Shown here one piece after another: positions 54,145-63,045 of a DNA stretch of 64,000 nucleotides (position 1 is the first letter of the stretch; every line of letters starts with the position of its first letter). The position numbers were made by a program, and so were the translations under genes. The notes beneath the pieces were generated by a model. The model had not been told where the DNA came from. It saw nothing but the letters and a program-made list of their open reading frames with translations, and made no database searches. The DNA comes from Phaeobacter porticola (GTDB lineage Bacteria > Pseudomonadota > Alphaproteobacteria > Rhodobacterales > Rhodobacteraceae): NCBI RefSeq assembly GCF_001888185.1, contig NZ_CP016364.1, forward strand, positions 806,001-870,000. Reading direction: 5' to 3'.

Positions 54145-56175
54145 CTAGCGCCACAGATGGGCGTAGGTGGACAGCAGACCCTGAAGCTTGGCGAGGGTTC
54201 TATTGGTTGTCCCAAGCGGCGGGATATCGTCTTTTGCCAGCCGGTCCACCACCAGTTCGATCTGGCAAGGCAGGCCACTGACAGGATCAACGTAGCGTGG
54301 ATAATCAATCAACGTGGCGTGAACCAATCCCATCAGGGATGGCCGTGCCCGGCGCCGTGCGACGGGTACCGCCCCCATGTCATTGGTCAGCCCCCAGCCA
54401 GCATAGAAAGGCGCGCCAAGAGTGGTGACCTTGACGCCGCGCAACAGCGCCTCAAAACCAAGAAGCGAGGTCATCGTCCAGACCTCATGCACCATATCCA
54501 ATAGCGCCATGGGATCGCTGTCAGTGACCACAACGTCTGCCAGCCCCTCGGCTGCGATTGTGCCATTGCGCAGGCCAGCTATCACATCGGGATGGGGCTT
54601 GTAGACAAGCACGGCCTCCGGATTTGCCGCGCGGGCGACGCGCAACAGGTCGGCATTTGTCGCGACCTTTTCGCAACCCAGTCGGACTGAGGCGTCATCG
54701 GCAACCTGTCCCACCACCAGCACGCGGTGGCCTTCGGGTAGGTTGGGGATGGTGCCGCCGAGATTGTACTTCGACAGGCTGTCCTGCACCAATCGCTGCG
54801 TCAGCCGTTCGGCGCGTTGTTTTTGCTCAGAGGTCAGCTGGGTGCGGGCGGCGATCAGATCCTCAAGATCGCTGGGCTGGCCGGGATCGTAGTAGATTCC
54901 CTGCCGGTCCACGACCAGCGATAGCGGCGGCACCAGATCTGCGCCCAGCCCGCGTGAGCGCAAAAAACCATCCTCAACGCGATGTGCTCCGGGATGCTGG
55001 CCAGTGCCGGTGCGTCCTGCCCAGATCATCCAGTTGCGCCCACTGGCGCGTGCTGTCTTGGGGCTGTCGCTAAACCTCAGGCGCCGATGGCGGCCAAAGA
55101 ACCCTTGCAGCGGCCGCCGTTTCCACAGCCGCATACCTGAGGCGATCCAGCCAGCGCGGTCCTGTCGCCAGCTGCGGGTCTCGGCCTCCAGCGCGTCGAT
55201 CACCTCTTCCAGCTCGCACAGGCGGTCGTCATAGGGGCTGTACCAAGTGGGGTAGAGGATCATTGCGGCGGCGAACAATTGCGCGCGGGTCAACCGGCGC
55301 TGGCGGCGGGCAACCGGGAACTCATCCTCGGTGAGCCCCCAGCCTGCGTAGAACGGCTGGCCAAAGACGCGGGGCTTATGACCACATAGGATCGCCTCAA
55401 ACCCCATTTGCGATGACACGGTGTAGACCGCAATTGCGCCCTCCAGCAGCGCCCAGGGGGACACTGCCGCATCCAGTAGTTCCACCCGGCCTTTCGCATC
55501 CGCTTGGGTGTAGTAGCCAGGGCGGTGGCCTGCGTGATCCTCTGGGTGGGATTTGATAATGACACGTGCGCCGGGGTGTTCATCCTGTGCGCAAAACAGC
55601 ATCTCCTGAAACCGCGGGCGATCGGTGCCTTCAAAGGGGGTCGAGGCACGGACCGAGGCATCGCCGCGCGCCTGATCAATCACCAGCACATAGCCCGGTT
55701 CCGGTACCGGGGCCTCAGGTGAATAGGCGTTGTATTTGCTCAGATGGGCGTCCTGAAGCCGTGCAATCGCGCGGCGTGCGCGCCGCATCAGGGCACTGTC
55801 ATCCAGCGGATGCGTTGCCAGCATCTGTTCCAGATCCGACTGGGTGGCCGGGTCAAAATGCAGGCCAGAGCTGTCCAGCAGCAGGCCCAACGGCGGCTCT
55901 CCGGCGCGACCGGGATGGATGGACCGTAAAAATGCATCCTCGACCCGCAGCAAATCGCAGCCCTGCGCGGCAGCGACGGCATGGCCGCGATGGGCCGTGT
56001 CAGCGTTGCCCCAGACTGCGACAAGATCCTCGGCACTCGGCTTGCCCAATCGCAGGTCGTAGCCAGCCAGCGTCAGGATTCGCCTAAGCCGCCGCTGGCG
56101 CAGGAAGCCCGCGTTGAAATAGAAAAGCCGGGGGCGCGTGCCCCCGGCCTTGGTTGTCAGATCAGACATTATCAT
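54145..56175 (-). CDS. kpsC: KpsC-like capsule polysaccharide (Kdo) transferase
   Basis: A 676-residue protein built of two related glycosyltransferase halves (about 1-330 and 340-676), each with the pattern of VEDAFLRS or VEDGFLRS followed by a SKYN segment and a GHKPRVFGQPFYAGWG or VKVTTLGAPFYAGWG motif. KpsC transfers Kdo in building the linker of capsules exported by ABC transporters. The start at 56175 is chosen; 56169 is also possible. It is last in the kps block, 4 bases after the export lipoprotein gene. Confidence 0.92.
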   Translation of the reverse strand: MIMSDLTTKAGGTRPRLFYFNAGFLRQRRLRRILTLAGYDLRLGKPSAEDLVAVWGNADTAHRGHAVAAAQGCDLLRVEDAFLRSIHPGRAGEPPLGLLLDSSGLHFDPATQSDLEQMLATHPLDDSALMRRARRAIARLQDAHLSKYNAYSPEAPVPEPGYVLVIDQARGDASVRASTPFEGTDRPRFQEMLFCAQDEHPGARVIIKSHPEDHAGHRPGYYTQADAKGRVELLDAAVSPWALLEGAIAVYTVSSQMGFEAILCGHKPRVFGQPFYAGWGLTEDEFPVARRQRRLTRAQLFAAAMILYPTWYSPYDDRLCELEEVIDALEAETRSWRQDRAGWIASGMRLWKRRPLQGFFGRHRRLRFSDSPKTARASGRNWMIWAGRTGTGQHPGAHRVEDGFLRSRGLGADLVPPLSLVVDRQGIYYDPGQPSDLEDLIAARTQLTSEQKQRAERLTQRLVQDSLSKYNLGGTIPNLPEGHRVLVVGQVADDASVRLGCEKVATNADLLRVARAANPEAVLVYKPHPDVIAGLRNGTIAAEGLADVVVTDSDPMALLDMVHEVWTMTSLLGFEALLRGVKVTTLGAPFYAGWGLTNDMGAVPVARRRARPSLMGLVHATLIDYPRYVDPVSGLPCQIELVVDRLAKDDIPPLGTTNRTLAKLQGLLSTYAHLWR

Positions 56176-56179
56176 GCCA

Positions 56180-57316
56180 TCAGCTGCCGCCGGCCAGGCT
56201 CTCAATGCTGGCGATTGGTCCCAGCGGGGTGGCCAGAAGCGAAATCGTCTTGGTCCACTGTGCGTAGGGGGCTTCGGTGACATACAGTGTGTCAGAATCG
56301 CGGATCACAAAATCCCGCGCGACGAACAGACCGTTGGGTTTGGTCAGGTTCAGCACATAAACGAGACGTTGCGCCCCGATCAGATCATCTCGCCCCAGCA
56401 CCTGATTGGCGATTTCCGCAGGCTCGTTGCGCAGGACAAAGACGCCGGTCGGATCCGAGGCCGTAGAGATCAATCCACCAACCTGCGCGATCGCCTCAAG
56501 GGCCGAGAGGTCCTGACTTTCAAACGGGACGCGGGCCTGAGCACTGGTCGCGCCAAGCGCGGTAAAGGAGCGGCTGTCTTCTTCGACCAGAATTTTGTCA
56601 CCGCCACGCAGGGCGATGTCCAATTCCGGGTGTTTGTACAAATCCTGGAACCAGATGGTGCCTTTTTGGGCCCCGCGAATGACGGTGATCTGTGCATTTT
56701 CCGGCTCAATCGCAACGCCGCCTGCACGCGCTAGCATGGTGGCGAGACTGCGGGTCGGGCGCTCGATCGCATAGACACCCTGGCCGCCGACGGCGCCGGT
56801 CAGGCTGACAGTGGCCCCGTCGCCCGCAAGGCGGCGCACCTGCACCTGCGGGTCAGGGGTCTGGTCTTCCAGTTTCTTGGTGATGGTGCGGCGCAGTTGA
56901 TCCGGCGTATTGCCCGAGGCGCGCAGCCGCCCGGCATAGGGCACGAAGATAAAACCGGCGCTGTCGACCTGCACCTCTTCCAGCACGGTTGCGTTGGTGG
57001 TTTCTGCCGCAAGCAACCCATCATCGACGTTTTCCCAGACCGTAAGGCCCAGCACGTCACCGGGGCGGATCACATCCGAGGTCAACCGACCTGCACTGCG
57101 AAAGCTCTCGGAAAATCCAAGAGCCGGCACCACTGCGGTGGCGCGTGTCACGCGATCGTTTACAGAGACGATGAAGGCGTCGCCTTCTTTTTGCACGGAG
57201 CCGGCATAGATCTGACGCTTGTTCGGGCCGACCTGGGGAAGGCCGCAGGACGCCGCCAGCGTCAGTGCGGCCAGAATCGCAACCGGGCGCGCCCATTGAA
57301 AGGGAACGGTTTTCAC
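56180..57316 (-). CDS. Polysaccharide export lipoprotein (Wza/KpsD-type)
   Basis: A 378-residue outer-membrane lipoprotein. The signal ends in a lipobox with C24 (LTLAASC). The polysaccharide export domain begins near 75 (RPGDVLGLTVWENVDD), followed by SLBB-like repeats. It forms a channel in the outer membrane for capsule export. It lies between kpsS and kpsC. The ABC transporter genes kpsMT are not in the window. Confidence 0.9.
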   Translation of the reverse strand: MKTVPFQWARPVAILAALTLAASCGLPQVGPNKRQIYAGSVQKEGDAFIVSVNDRVTRATAVVPALGFSESFRSAGRLTSDVIRPGDVLGLTVWENVDDGLLAAETTNATVLEEVQVDSAGFIFVPYAGRLRASGNTPDQLRRTITKKLEDQTPDPQVQVRRLAGDGATVSLTGAVGGQGVYAIERPTRSLATMLARAGGVAIEPENAQITVIRGAQKGTIWFQDLYKHPELDIALRGGDKILVEEDSRSFTALGATSAQARVPFESQDLSALEAIAQVGGLISTASDPTGVFVLRNEPAEIANQVLGRDDLIGAQRLVYVLNLTKPNGLFVARDFVIRDSDTLYVTEAPYAQWTKTISLLATPLGPIASIESLAGGS

Positions 57317-57412
57317 TGCTCGGTCTCCTCGACCTATTATTGTTTTGCCTCAAGTTTTGGGGTCAAGCTAGCGCAGTGTCATGGAAAAATCCAGCCTTGG
57401 ACGTGTGGCTTG

Positions 57413-58705
57413 TCAGCTCACCACACGCAACTGTTGCCGCGGTGCCGCTGTCCCTTCTAGCAGCGCCTGATAGGGATCCTCGTGCGCCAACATCATATCG
57501 ACCACCTGACGGAGCAATTGGCGACGGCCTTTGCGGGAATAAAACCCGCCAGGCAGCTGTGATGTTTCAAGCAGATAGCGACGATAGTCCTTATAGGCGC
57601 GATTGTCGGGCCGGGCAGGGGCGGAAAAGAAATCGCGCAAGGGCTGGGTCGAGACGAACTCTGGCTTGTCATAAACCGCTTTGCCAAAGACCTTGAGCGG
57701 AATGCCGCGCCAGAGCACTTGCTGACCTGCGGTTGAATTCACGGTAACTGCCGTGCGGGCCTCATTCAGTAGGGCGGCCAGTTTGCCGCCGCGCACGTAG
57801 TGAACGCGGTGCTCAATGTCATAGCGTTTGGCCAGCTGGCGCACAGTCCGGCGGATCGGCACGCGGCCATCCTCCAGCGGGTGCGCCTTTACCACCAGAT
57901 GATGATGGCGTGGCGCGCCTGTGGCAAAACCTTCAAACACTTCGGTCAGGAAATCGGTCAGACTGCCAAACGCAGAATGCTCCTGAAAGGCGCTATCATG
58001 TTCAAGCTGCAGCAAAGCCAGATGGTAAGGGAAGCCGCCGTTGCGAATGCGCCGGGTGGCAAGCCTGCGTTCAAGCGCCTGAAGGGGCATCAATAGCAAT
58101 CGCCGCAGATAGAGCTGAAATTCACGGGTCACCGGCAATGCGCGATGGGGGCGAAACTGGCGGTAGCCGCGATTAAAGAACATCACAAAGCCATGGTAGA
58201 GCGCGCCGTAGAACACATGTTGCCGGGTGTCGCCCCAATGAGAGGGGGGCAAAGGCGCCTCCATATCCGAACGGGCCAGGGCGCTCGTCATCTCCTGCAC
58301 GGGCATCTTCATCAGTCGTGAGTGACCGTTAGAACCCTCCCGCTCATACGTGACCCAATAGGGGCGCAGATAGCCCTCTTCAAAGACATGGACCTGGATG
58401 CCGCGCGCCTTGGCGGCGGCAATCGCCCTGGCGTGGATGGGGCGGGTGTCGCCGTAGAGCACAAGATCGCTGATCTGGTGCTGCTCTAGCAGTTGGTCAA
58501 GATAGCCGGGCCAATCCTCGGGGGTGCCGCGATACGGCAGGTAACTGTTGGTGTCGCGCCAGAACGCGCGGTCGCCTGCATTGAAACCGACGCGCCAGAC
58601 AGCACAGCCTGCCGCCTGCAGCATCTCTGCCAGACTGGCAAAGAACGGCCCGTGGGGCCCTTGCAGAAACAGAAAAGCGCGTTGTGAATCGTTGATCTTG
58701 TGCAT
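57413..58705 (-). CDS. kpsS: KpsS-like capsule polysaccharide (Kdo) transferase
   Basis: A 430-residue enzyme that adds the first Kdo to the lipid anchor of capsule. Motifs include FLFLQGPHGPFF at the N-terminus, VFEEGYLRPYWVTYE near 115, and KAHPLEDGR and VNSTAGQQVLWRGIPLKVFG in the C-terminal part. The start at MHKINDSQRA is preferred over an ATG 11 codons upstream, though the ribosome site is weak. It heads the minus-strand capsule block. Confidence 0.9.
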   Translation of the reverse strand: MHKINDSQRAFLFLQGPHGPFFASLAEMLQAAGCAVWRVGFNAGDRAFWRDTNSYLPYRGTPEDWPGYLDQLLEQHQISDLVLYGDTRPIHARAIAAAKARGIQVHVFEEGYLRPYWVTYEREGSNGHSRLMKMPVQEMTSALARSDMEAPLPPSHWGDTRQHVFYGALYHGFVMFFNRGYRQFRPHRALPVTREFQLYLRRLLLMPLQALERRLATRRIRNGGFPYHLALLQLEHDSAFQEHSAFGSLTDFLTEVFEGFATGAPRHHHLVVKAHPLEDGRVPIRRTVRQLAKRYDIEHRVHYVRGGKLAALLNEARTAVTVNSTAGQQVLWRGIPLKVFGKAVYDKPEFVSTQPLRDFFSAPARPDNRAYKDYRRYLLETSQLPGGFYSRKGRRQLLRQVVDMMLAHEDPYQALLEGTAAPRQQLRVVS

Positions 58706-58945
58706 AATGGGCAAAATATATCCCGATTGTACAAACAATGGCTTAACCGCTAATTCGGCTTAACCATATCTGCAGAGTAGAGTAGGGTGCCGGAGTGGCG
58801 CAAGGCAAGAGCGGCCATCGGTTCGGAGCAATTGCAGGGCGGGTTCATCTGGCAACAGCAGGGCTTGCCGCGCCGCGGTCCAATGGCTACCAGAGAGACG
58901 CCGGCCGATCAACACGGCCACAACCGCATTTGCAGGAGCCCGCCC

Positions 58946-59539
58946 ATGTTCACAGGCATTGTCACCGATATCGGCACCATCACCGAGCTAGAGCAGCAGG
59001 GCGACCTGCGGGCGCGGATCAAGACCGGTTATGACACCGCGACCATTGATATTGGTGCCTCGATTGCCTCCGATGGTGTCTGCCTGACGGTGATCGCGCT
59101 GGGAGGCGATTGGTATGACGTACAGATCTCGGCCGAGACCGTGTCCAAGACCAATATCGGCGGCAATGGCTGGACCGTTGGTAAGCGGGTCAATCTGGAG
59201 CGGGCGCTGAAAGTTGGCGATGAGCTGGGCGGTCATATCGTGTCGGGCCATGTTGATGGCGTGGCTGAGGTGGTGGAAATCCGTGATGAGGGTGACAGCA
59301 CGCGTGTTACCCTGCGCGCGCCGAAGGATCTGGCACGCTTCATCGCGCCGAAGGGATCTGTCGCGCTGAATGGCACCTCGCTGACGGTGAACGATGTTGA
59401 AGGATGCGACTTTGGCATTAATTTCATCCCGCACACCAAGGAGGTTACAACCTGGGGGGATGTTGCGGTGGGCAATGCGGTGAACCTTGAGATAGATACG
59501 CTTGCGCGCTACGTCGCACGGCTGAACGAAGTGGCCTGA
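58946..59539 (+). CDS. ribE: Riboflavin synthase alpha chain
   Basis: A 197-residue enzyme made of two lumazine-binding barrels (about 1-95 and 96-195), with the N-terminal MFTGIVTDIGTI signature. It dismutates 6,7-dimethyl-8-ribityllumazine to riboflavin. CAGGAG lies 7 bases before the ATG. It follows the divergent kpsS by about 240 bases and is separated from ribD by the capsule genes. Confidence 0.96.
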   Translation: MFTGIVTDIGTITELEQQGDLRARIKTGYDTATIDIGASIASDGVCLTVIALGGDWYDVQISAETVSKTNIGGNGWTVGKRVNLERALKVGDELGGHIVSGHVDGVAEVVEIRDEGDSTRVTLRAPKDLARFIAPKGSVALNGTSLTVNDVEGCDFGINFIPHTKEVTTWGDVAVGNAVNLEIDTLARYVARLNEVA

Positions 59540-59898
59540 AGCCGGCTAGGTCTGATCAGCCTTCCCGAATGGGAATGGTCATCTGTGGGGGAGGCGAACA
59601 GTTCCCGCCTCTTGGTCACGGCAACACAGTTGCCGCGCAAAGCGTTGGGCCGGGCGCGCCGCAAGAGCGGCGCGCGTCAGAGCGAAAATTACACGACAGC
59701 GTGGAAATGAACGTCGATACCAGTCGGCGTTACAAGGCGGCCCGCTCTTGGACGCCGCGTCCGGGCTATGGTCTGCCGCATGCGGGGCTGGTATTCACTG
59801 TGCTGCTGGTCTATCCCGCTGGGGTATCCACGGCCTTGCTCGGGGCTGTGGGGTCGCATTGACCGCTGTCCACGACTGCCCACCGAAAGGTTGCCTGA
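59540..59898. other. 359-bp region between ribE and ribB with two hairpins
   Basis: No confident gene. It holds a GAGGCG/CGCCTC stem (59591-59611) just after ribE and a perfect 9-bp stem GCGCGCCGC-AAGA-GCGGCGCGC (59654-59675). A 51-codon plus-strand frame (59707-59862) is possible but has no good ribosome site. Confidence 0.5.
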
Positions 59899-61020
59899 AT
59901 GAGCTTTGAAACACCGGGGCCAATTGAAGCCCAGTTGCGCGATGCAATCAGCCCGATCGAAGAGATCATCGAAGAGGCCCGTCAGGGGCGGATGTTCATC
60001 CTGGTCGATCACGAGGATCGTGAAAACGAAGGTGATCTGGTCATCGCGGCCGAATTTGCCGATGCGGCTGCAATCAACTTTATGGCGACTCACGGCCGGG
60101 GGCTGATTTGCCTGCCGATGACCGCAGAGCGGGTTGATGCGCTGGGCCTGCCGATGATGGCGGTGAACAATTCTTCGCGTCATGAAACCGCCTTCACCGT
60201 GTCGATTGAAGCGCGCGAGGGTGTCTCGACCGGGATTTCGGCAGCCGACCGTGCCCTGACTGTGGCGGAGGCCATTAACGAGAATAATACCATGGCATCG
60301 CTCGCGACACCGGGCCATGTCTTTCCGCTGCGGGCCAAGCGGGGCGGGGTCTTGGTGCGGGCAGGCCATACCGAGGCTGCGGTTGATATCTCGCGCCTCG
60401 CCGGGCTGAACCCGTCCGGGGTGATCTGTGAGATCATGAACGATGACGGCACCATGTCGCGGCTGCCAGAGCTGGTCACCTTTGGCAAGACACATGGGCT
60501 GAAGATTGGCACCATCAGTGACCTGATCGCTTACCGTGCGCGCAATGACAATCTGGTGGTTGAAACCTCACGCGAGACTGTGACGGCCGAGATTGGCGGT
60601 GACTGGGAAATGCGTCTGTTCACCGACCAGACCCATGGCATCGAACATGTGGTGATGATTAAGGGTGATATCACCACGCCGGAACCTGTGCTGACCCGGA
60701 CCCATGCTTTGCATGAAGCGACCGATCTACTGGGGCTTGGTCCCAAATCGGCCCGCCAGCTGCCCCACGCGATGGAGTTGATCGCTGCGGAAGGGCGCGG
60801 CGTGGTCTGCCTGTTCCGCGAGCCGCGCAGCGCGCTTTATGCCCAGGACGACGAAGGCCCGCGCACCATCAAACAGACCGGTCTAGGCGCGCAGATCCTG
60901 TCCAAGATGGGTCTGCAAGAGCTGGTGCTGCTGACGGATTCGCCCTCCACCACCTATGTTGGCCTGGATGCTTACGGGCTGACCATCGTTGGCACCAAAC
61001 CTCTGCTGAAGGACGCTTGA
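59899..61020 (+). CDS. ribB: DHBP synthase fused to a degenerate cyclohydrolase II domain (RibBX type)
   Basis: A 373-residue protein. The N-terminal half (1 to about 205) is 3,4-dihydroxy-2-butanone 4-phosphate synthase with DHEDRENEGD (37-46), THGRGLICLP and GHVFPL. The C-terminal half has the RibA fold length but none of the three zinc cysteines of GTP cyclohydrolase II; the aligned segment TRTHALHEATDLLGL lacks them. This matches the RibBX type described in proteobacteria. GTP cyclohydrolase II activity must then come from elsewhere in the genome. It is 1 base before ribH. Confidence 0.93.
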   Translation: MSFETPGPIEAQLRDAISPIEEIIEEARQGRMFILVDHEDRENEGDLVIAAEFADAAAINFMATHGRGLICLPMTAERVDALGLPMMAVNNSSRHETAFTVSIEAREGVSTGISAADRALTVAEAINENNTMASLATPGHVFPLRAKRGGVLVRAGHTEAAVDISRLAGLNPSGVICEIMNDDGTMSRLPELVTFGKTHGLKIGTISDLIAYRARNDNLVVETSRETVTAEIGGDWEMRLFTDQTHGIEHVVMIKGDITTPEPVLTRTHALHEATDLLGLGPKSARQLPHAMELIAAEGRGVVCLFREPRSALYAQDDEGPRTIKQTGLGAQILSKMGLQELVLLTDSPSTTYVGLDAYGLTIVGTKPLLKDA

Positions 61021-61021
61021 T

Positions 61022-61573
61022 ATGGCTGCACATGAAACCCACTACACGCTGGACCGTCCGACATTCGACAAGCCTGTGAAGCTGCTGATTGTCGTCGCTC
61101 CTTATTACAAGGACATCGCGGACAATCTCGTCGCTGGGGCGCAGGCGGAGATTGAGGCCGCAGGCGGCACCTGCGAGCTGATCAAGGTGCCCGGCGCGCT
61201 GGAGGTGCCTACGGCCATTGCAATCGCCGATCGCAGTTCGAACTTTGATGGCTATGTGGCGCTGGGCTGTGTGATCCGGGGCGAAACCACCCATTATGAA
61301 ACCGTCTGCAACGACAGCAGCCGCGCAATTCAGCTGATGGGATTGCAGGGCCTGTGCATCGGCAACGGCATCCTGACCGTGGAAAATCGCAAGCAGGCAG
61401 AGGTCCGCGCGGACACCAAGGATCAGAACAAGGGTGGCGGCGCTGCTGCTGCGGCCTTGCATCTGATCGCGCTGACGCGTAAATGGGGCGCCCAAACCAA
61501 GGGAGTCGGCTTTAAAGCCCCTTCCGAGGCCATCAGACTGGCCGACTCAGATAATGGACCCACCACCGCATGA
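61022..61573 (+). CDS. ribH: 6,7-dimethyl-8-ribityllumazine synthase
   Basis: A 183-residue enzyme making lumazine from the RibB and RibD products. Visible motifs are VPGALEVPTAI and GCVIRGETTHYETVC, with the catalytic histidine in that region. It is between ribB and nusB in one transcript. Confidence 0.95.
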   Translation: MAAHETHYTLDRPTFDKPVKLLIVVAPYYKDIADNLVAGAQAEIEAAGGTCELIKVPGALEVPTAIAIADRSSNFDGYVALGCVIRGETTHYETVCNDSSRAIQLMGLQGLCIGNGILTVENRKQAEVRADTKDQNKGGGAAAAALHLIALTRKWGAQTKGVGFKAPSEAIRLADSDNGPTTA

Positions 61574-62061
61574 CCACCTCGGACAGCCAAGGCGCCGCTC
61601 GCAAGGGCAGTGACAAGCACAAGATGAAATCAGCGTCCCGGCTTTATGCCGTGCAGGCGCTGTTTCAGATGGAACATAGCAATCTGACCTTTGACAAGGT
61701 CATCGTCGAATTCGAAGACCACCGGTTTGGTGCGGTCTATGATGGCGATGAAATGGCTGAGGGCGACACCAAGAGCTTTCGCAAGCTGATTGAGGGCGCG
61801 GTCAACGAGCAGGCCAAGATTGACCAGATGACCGACCGTGCACTGGTGGCCAAATGGCCGATTGCCCGGATCGATCCCACGCTGCGCGCCTTGTTCCGTG
61901 CGGCTGGTGCTGAGTTTCTGGCGGGTAAAACCCCGCCCAAGGTTGTGATCAACGAGTTTGTCGATATCGCGCGCGCCTTCTTCCCCGAGGGCAAAGAGCC
62001 GAAATTCGTCAATGCTGTGCTGGACCACATGGCCCGCGAGGCCCAGCCAGAAGCCTTTTGA
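61570..62061 (+). CDS. nusB: Transcription antitermination factor NusB
   Basis: A 163-residue all-helical RNA-binding protein needed for rRNA antitermination. The family pattern runs from SRLYAVQALFQMEH near the N-terminus to FVNAVLDHMAR at the end. It overlaps ribH by 4 bases (ATGA). A strong terminator follows. Confidence 0.96.
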   Translation: MTTSDSQGAARKGSDKHKMKSASRLYAVQALFQMEHSNLTFDKVIVEFEDHRFGAVYDGDEMAEGDTKSFRKLIEGAVNEQAKIDQMTDRALVAKWPIARIDPTLRALFRAAGAEFLAGKTPPKVVINEFVDIARAFFPEGKEPKFVNAVLDHMAREAQPEAF

Positions 62062-62142
62062 TCGGCTGAGGTGCGCGCCGGGCTGTGCATTGCCTTAGCG
62101 GCGCTGCCTTGCGACAGCATACAGATTTGAAGTGCTATGAAG

Positions 62143-62168
62143 AGCGTACCCTGTGGGTGCGCTTTTTT
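62143..62168 (+). terminator. Intrinsic terminator of the ribB-ribH-nusB operon
   Basis: A 9-bp stem AGCGTACCC / GGGTGCGCT with a 3-base loop followed by six T residues. Confidence 0.92.
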
Positions 62169-62286
62169 CGGTGTATGCAAATTTTCTGCGGCTGCCCTGC
62201 ATGCGTCAAATTCCGCCGATCTGCCATTTGCCGCTGGACGCCCCAGCTAACAATGCTACCGTTTTACCATAGCAGGAGGGCGTTTC

Positions 62287-62616
62287 ATGCCAAAGCTGGT
62301 GAGACTCTATATTCAGAATGTGGTTATTGGCTTTGCCATCGCAGGGGCCTTTGTCGGTATGCTTCTCTGGTTCAATGTGATGAACCTATGGCATCTGGTC
62401 AGTACTTCAGACAGCGGTGTTCTGGCGGTTGGTATCCTGTGGTTCATGAATGGCATTGTATTTGCCGGGGTACAGTTTGGCTACGCCGTGATGTCGCTGG
62501 CAGGTAAGGATGACGACCCCCGTGGCGGCATGCGGATCACTCCGGATGTGAGGCATGATATGATTCCAGTGCCCGTTCCGGCCAAGAAATTCCCTCGGCC
62601 TTTGCCGCGTCGCTGA
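62287..62616 (+). CDS. Small membrane protein of unknown function
   Basis: A 109-residue protein with two membrane helices (about 10-32 and 42-66) and a basic proline-rich cytoplasmic tail. No family recognised. It has a strong AGGAGG site before the ATG and its own terminator. It is monocistronic. Confidence 0.75.
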   Translation: MPKLVRLYIQNVVIGFAIAGAFVGMLLWFNVMNLWHLVSTSDSGVLAVGILWFMNGIVFAGVQFGYAVMSLAGKDDDPRGGMRITPDVRHDMIPVPVPAKKFPRPLPRR

Positions 62617-62664
62617 TCCGCTGCCCTCGTCTCAAGTCGGTCCAGACCAATAAGTCTTTCAACC

Positions 62665-62697
62665 AGCCGTGCCTCTCTCAGGCGCGGCTTTTCTTTT
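62665..62697 (+). terminator. Intrinsic terminator of the 109-residue membrane protein gene
   Basis: AGCCGTGCC / GGCGCGGCT 9-bp stem followed by TTTCTTTT. Confidence 0.9.
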
Positions 62698-63019
62698 GTC
62701 AGTAATAACGGTGGTGGAATGCGGCGGGACCACCAGTCAACCGTGCGGTTTTGATTCCCGAGGACCTGTATGTACAGGTGGGCGCCAGATAAAAGGACCA
62801 GGGTCCGAACAGAGCCAGCTCCCTCGGAATTGCTTAAGGCCACTGGAATGCTACCTGTCACGAGAAGGGCAGAACCCGCCTCCGCTCTAACTAGGGGGCA
62901 CGGGAGGGCGAGACAAGGGTCTGGGCGAAACTCTTTTTGGCTGAGATGCGGATGCGAGGCCAGCGGGCGGCCTGGCCATCATTTTGGGCGCTCGCTGACA
63001 GGTAGGTTACTTGCCATTT

Positions 63020-63034
63020 GTTCCTGTATTGTTC
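63020..63034 (+). promoter_or_regulatory. LexA (SOS) box upstream of mmcB
   Basis: GTTC-CTGTATT-GTTC matches exactly the alphaproteobacterial LexA motif GTTC-N7-GTTC, 11 bases before the mmcB start. SOS control of mmcB is known in Caulobacter. Confidence 0.85.
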
Positions 63035-63045
63035 ACATTGGGCGG

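Larger units (their letters stand above)
62617..63045. other. 429-bp region without a recognised gene
   Basis: It holds the terminator at 62665-62697 and, at the end, the LexA box of mmcB. The stretch 62700-63000 has no coding frame I trust. It is G/C-rich with short tRNA-like phrases (for example GGTGGTGGAATGCGGCGGG and GTTTTGATTCCCG) but folds into no tRNA I can verify. Confidence 0.5.

Noticed and set aside
58739-58945. FMN riboswitch before ribE
   Set aside because: No conserved RFN-element sequence blocks could be found in the leader; only a direct repeat and ordinary sequence.
59707-59862. Small frame of 51 codons upstream of ribB
   Set aside because: No good ribosome site and no recognisable product; kept only as a note in the intergenic entry.
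62700-62900. A tRNA gene
   Set aside because: Single phrases look tRNA-like but no full cloverleaf with an anticodon arm could be formed by hand.
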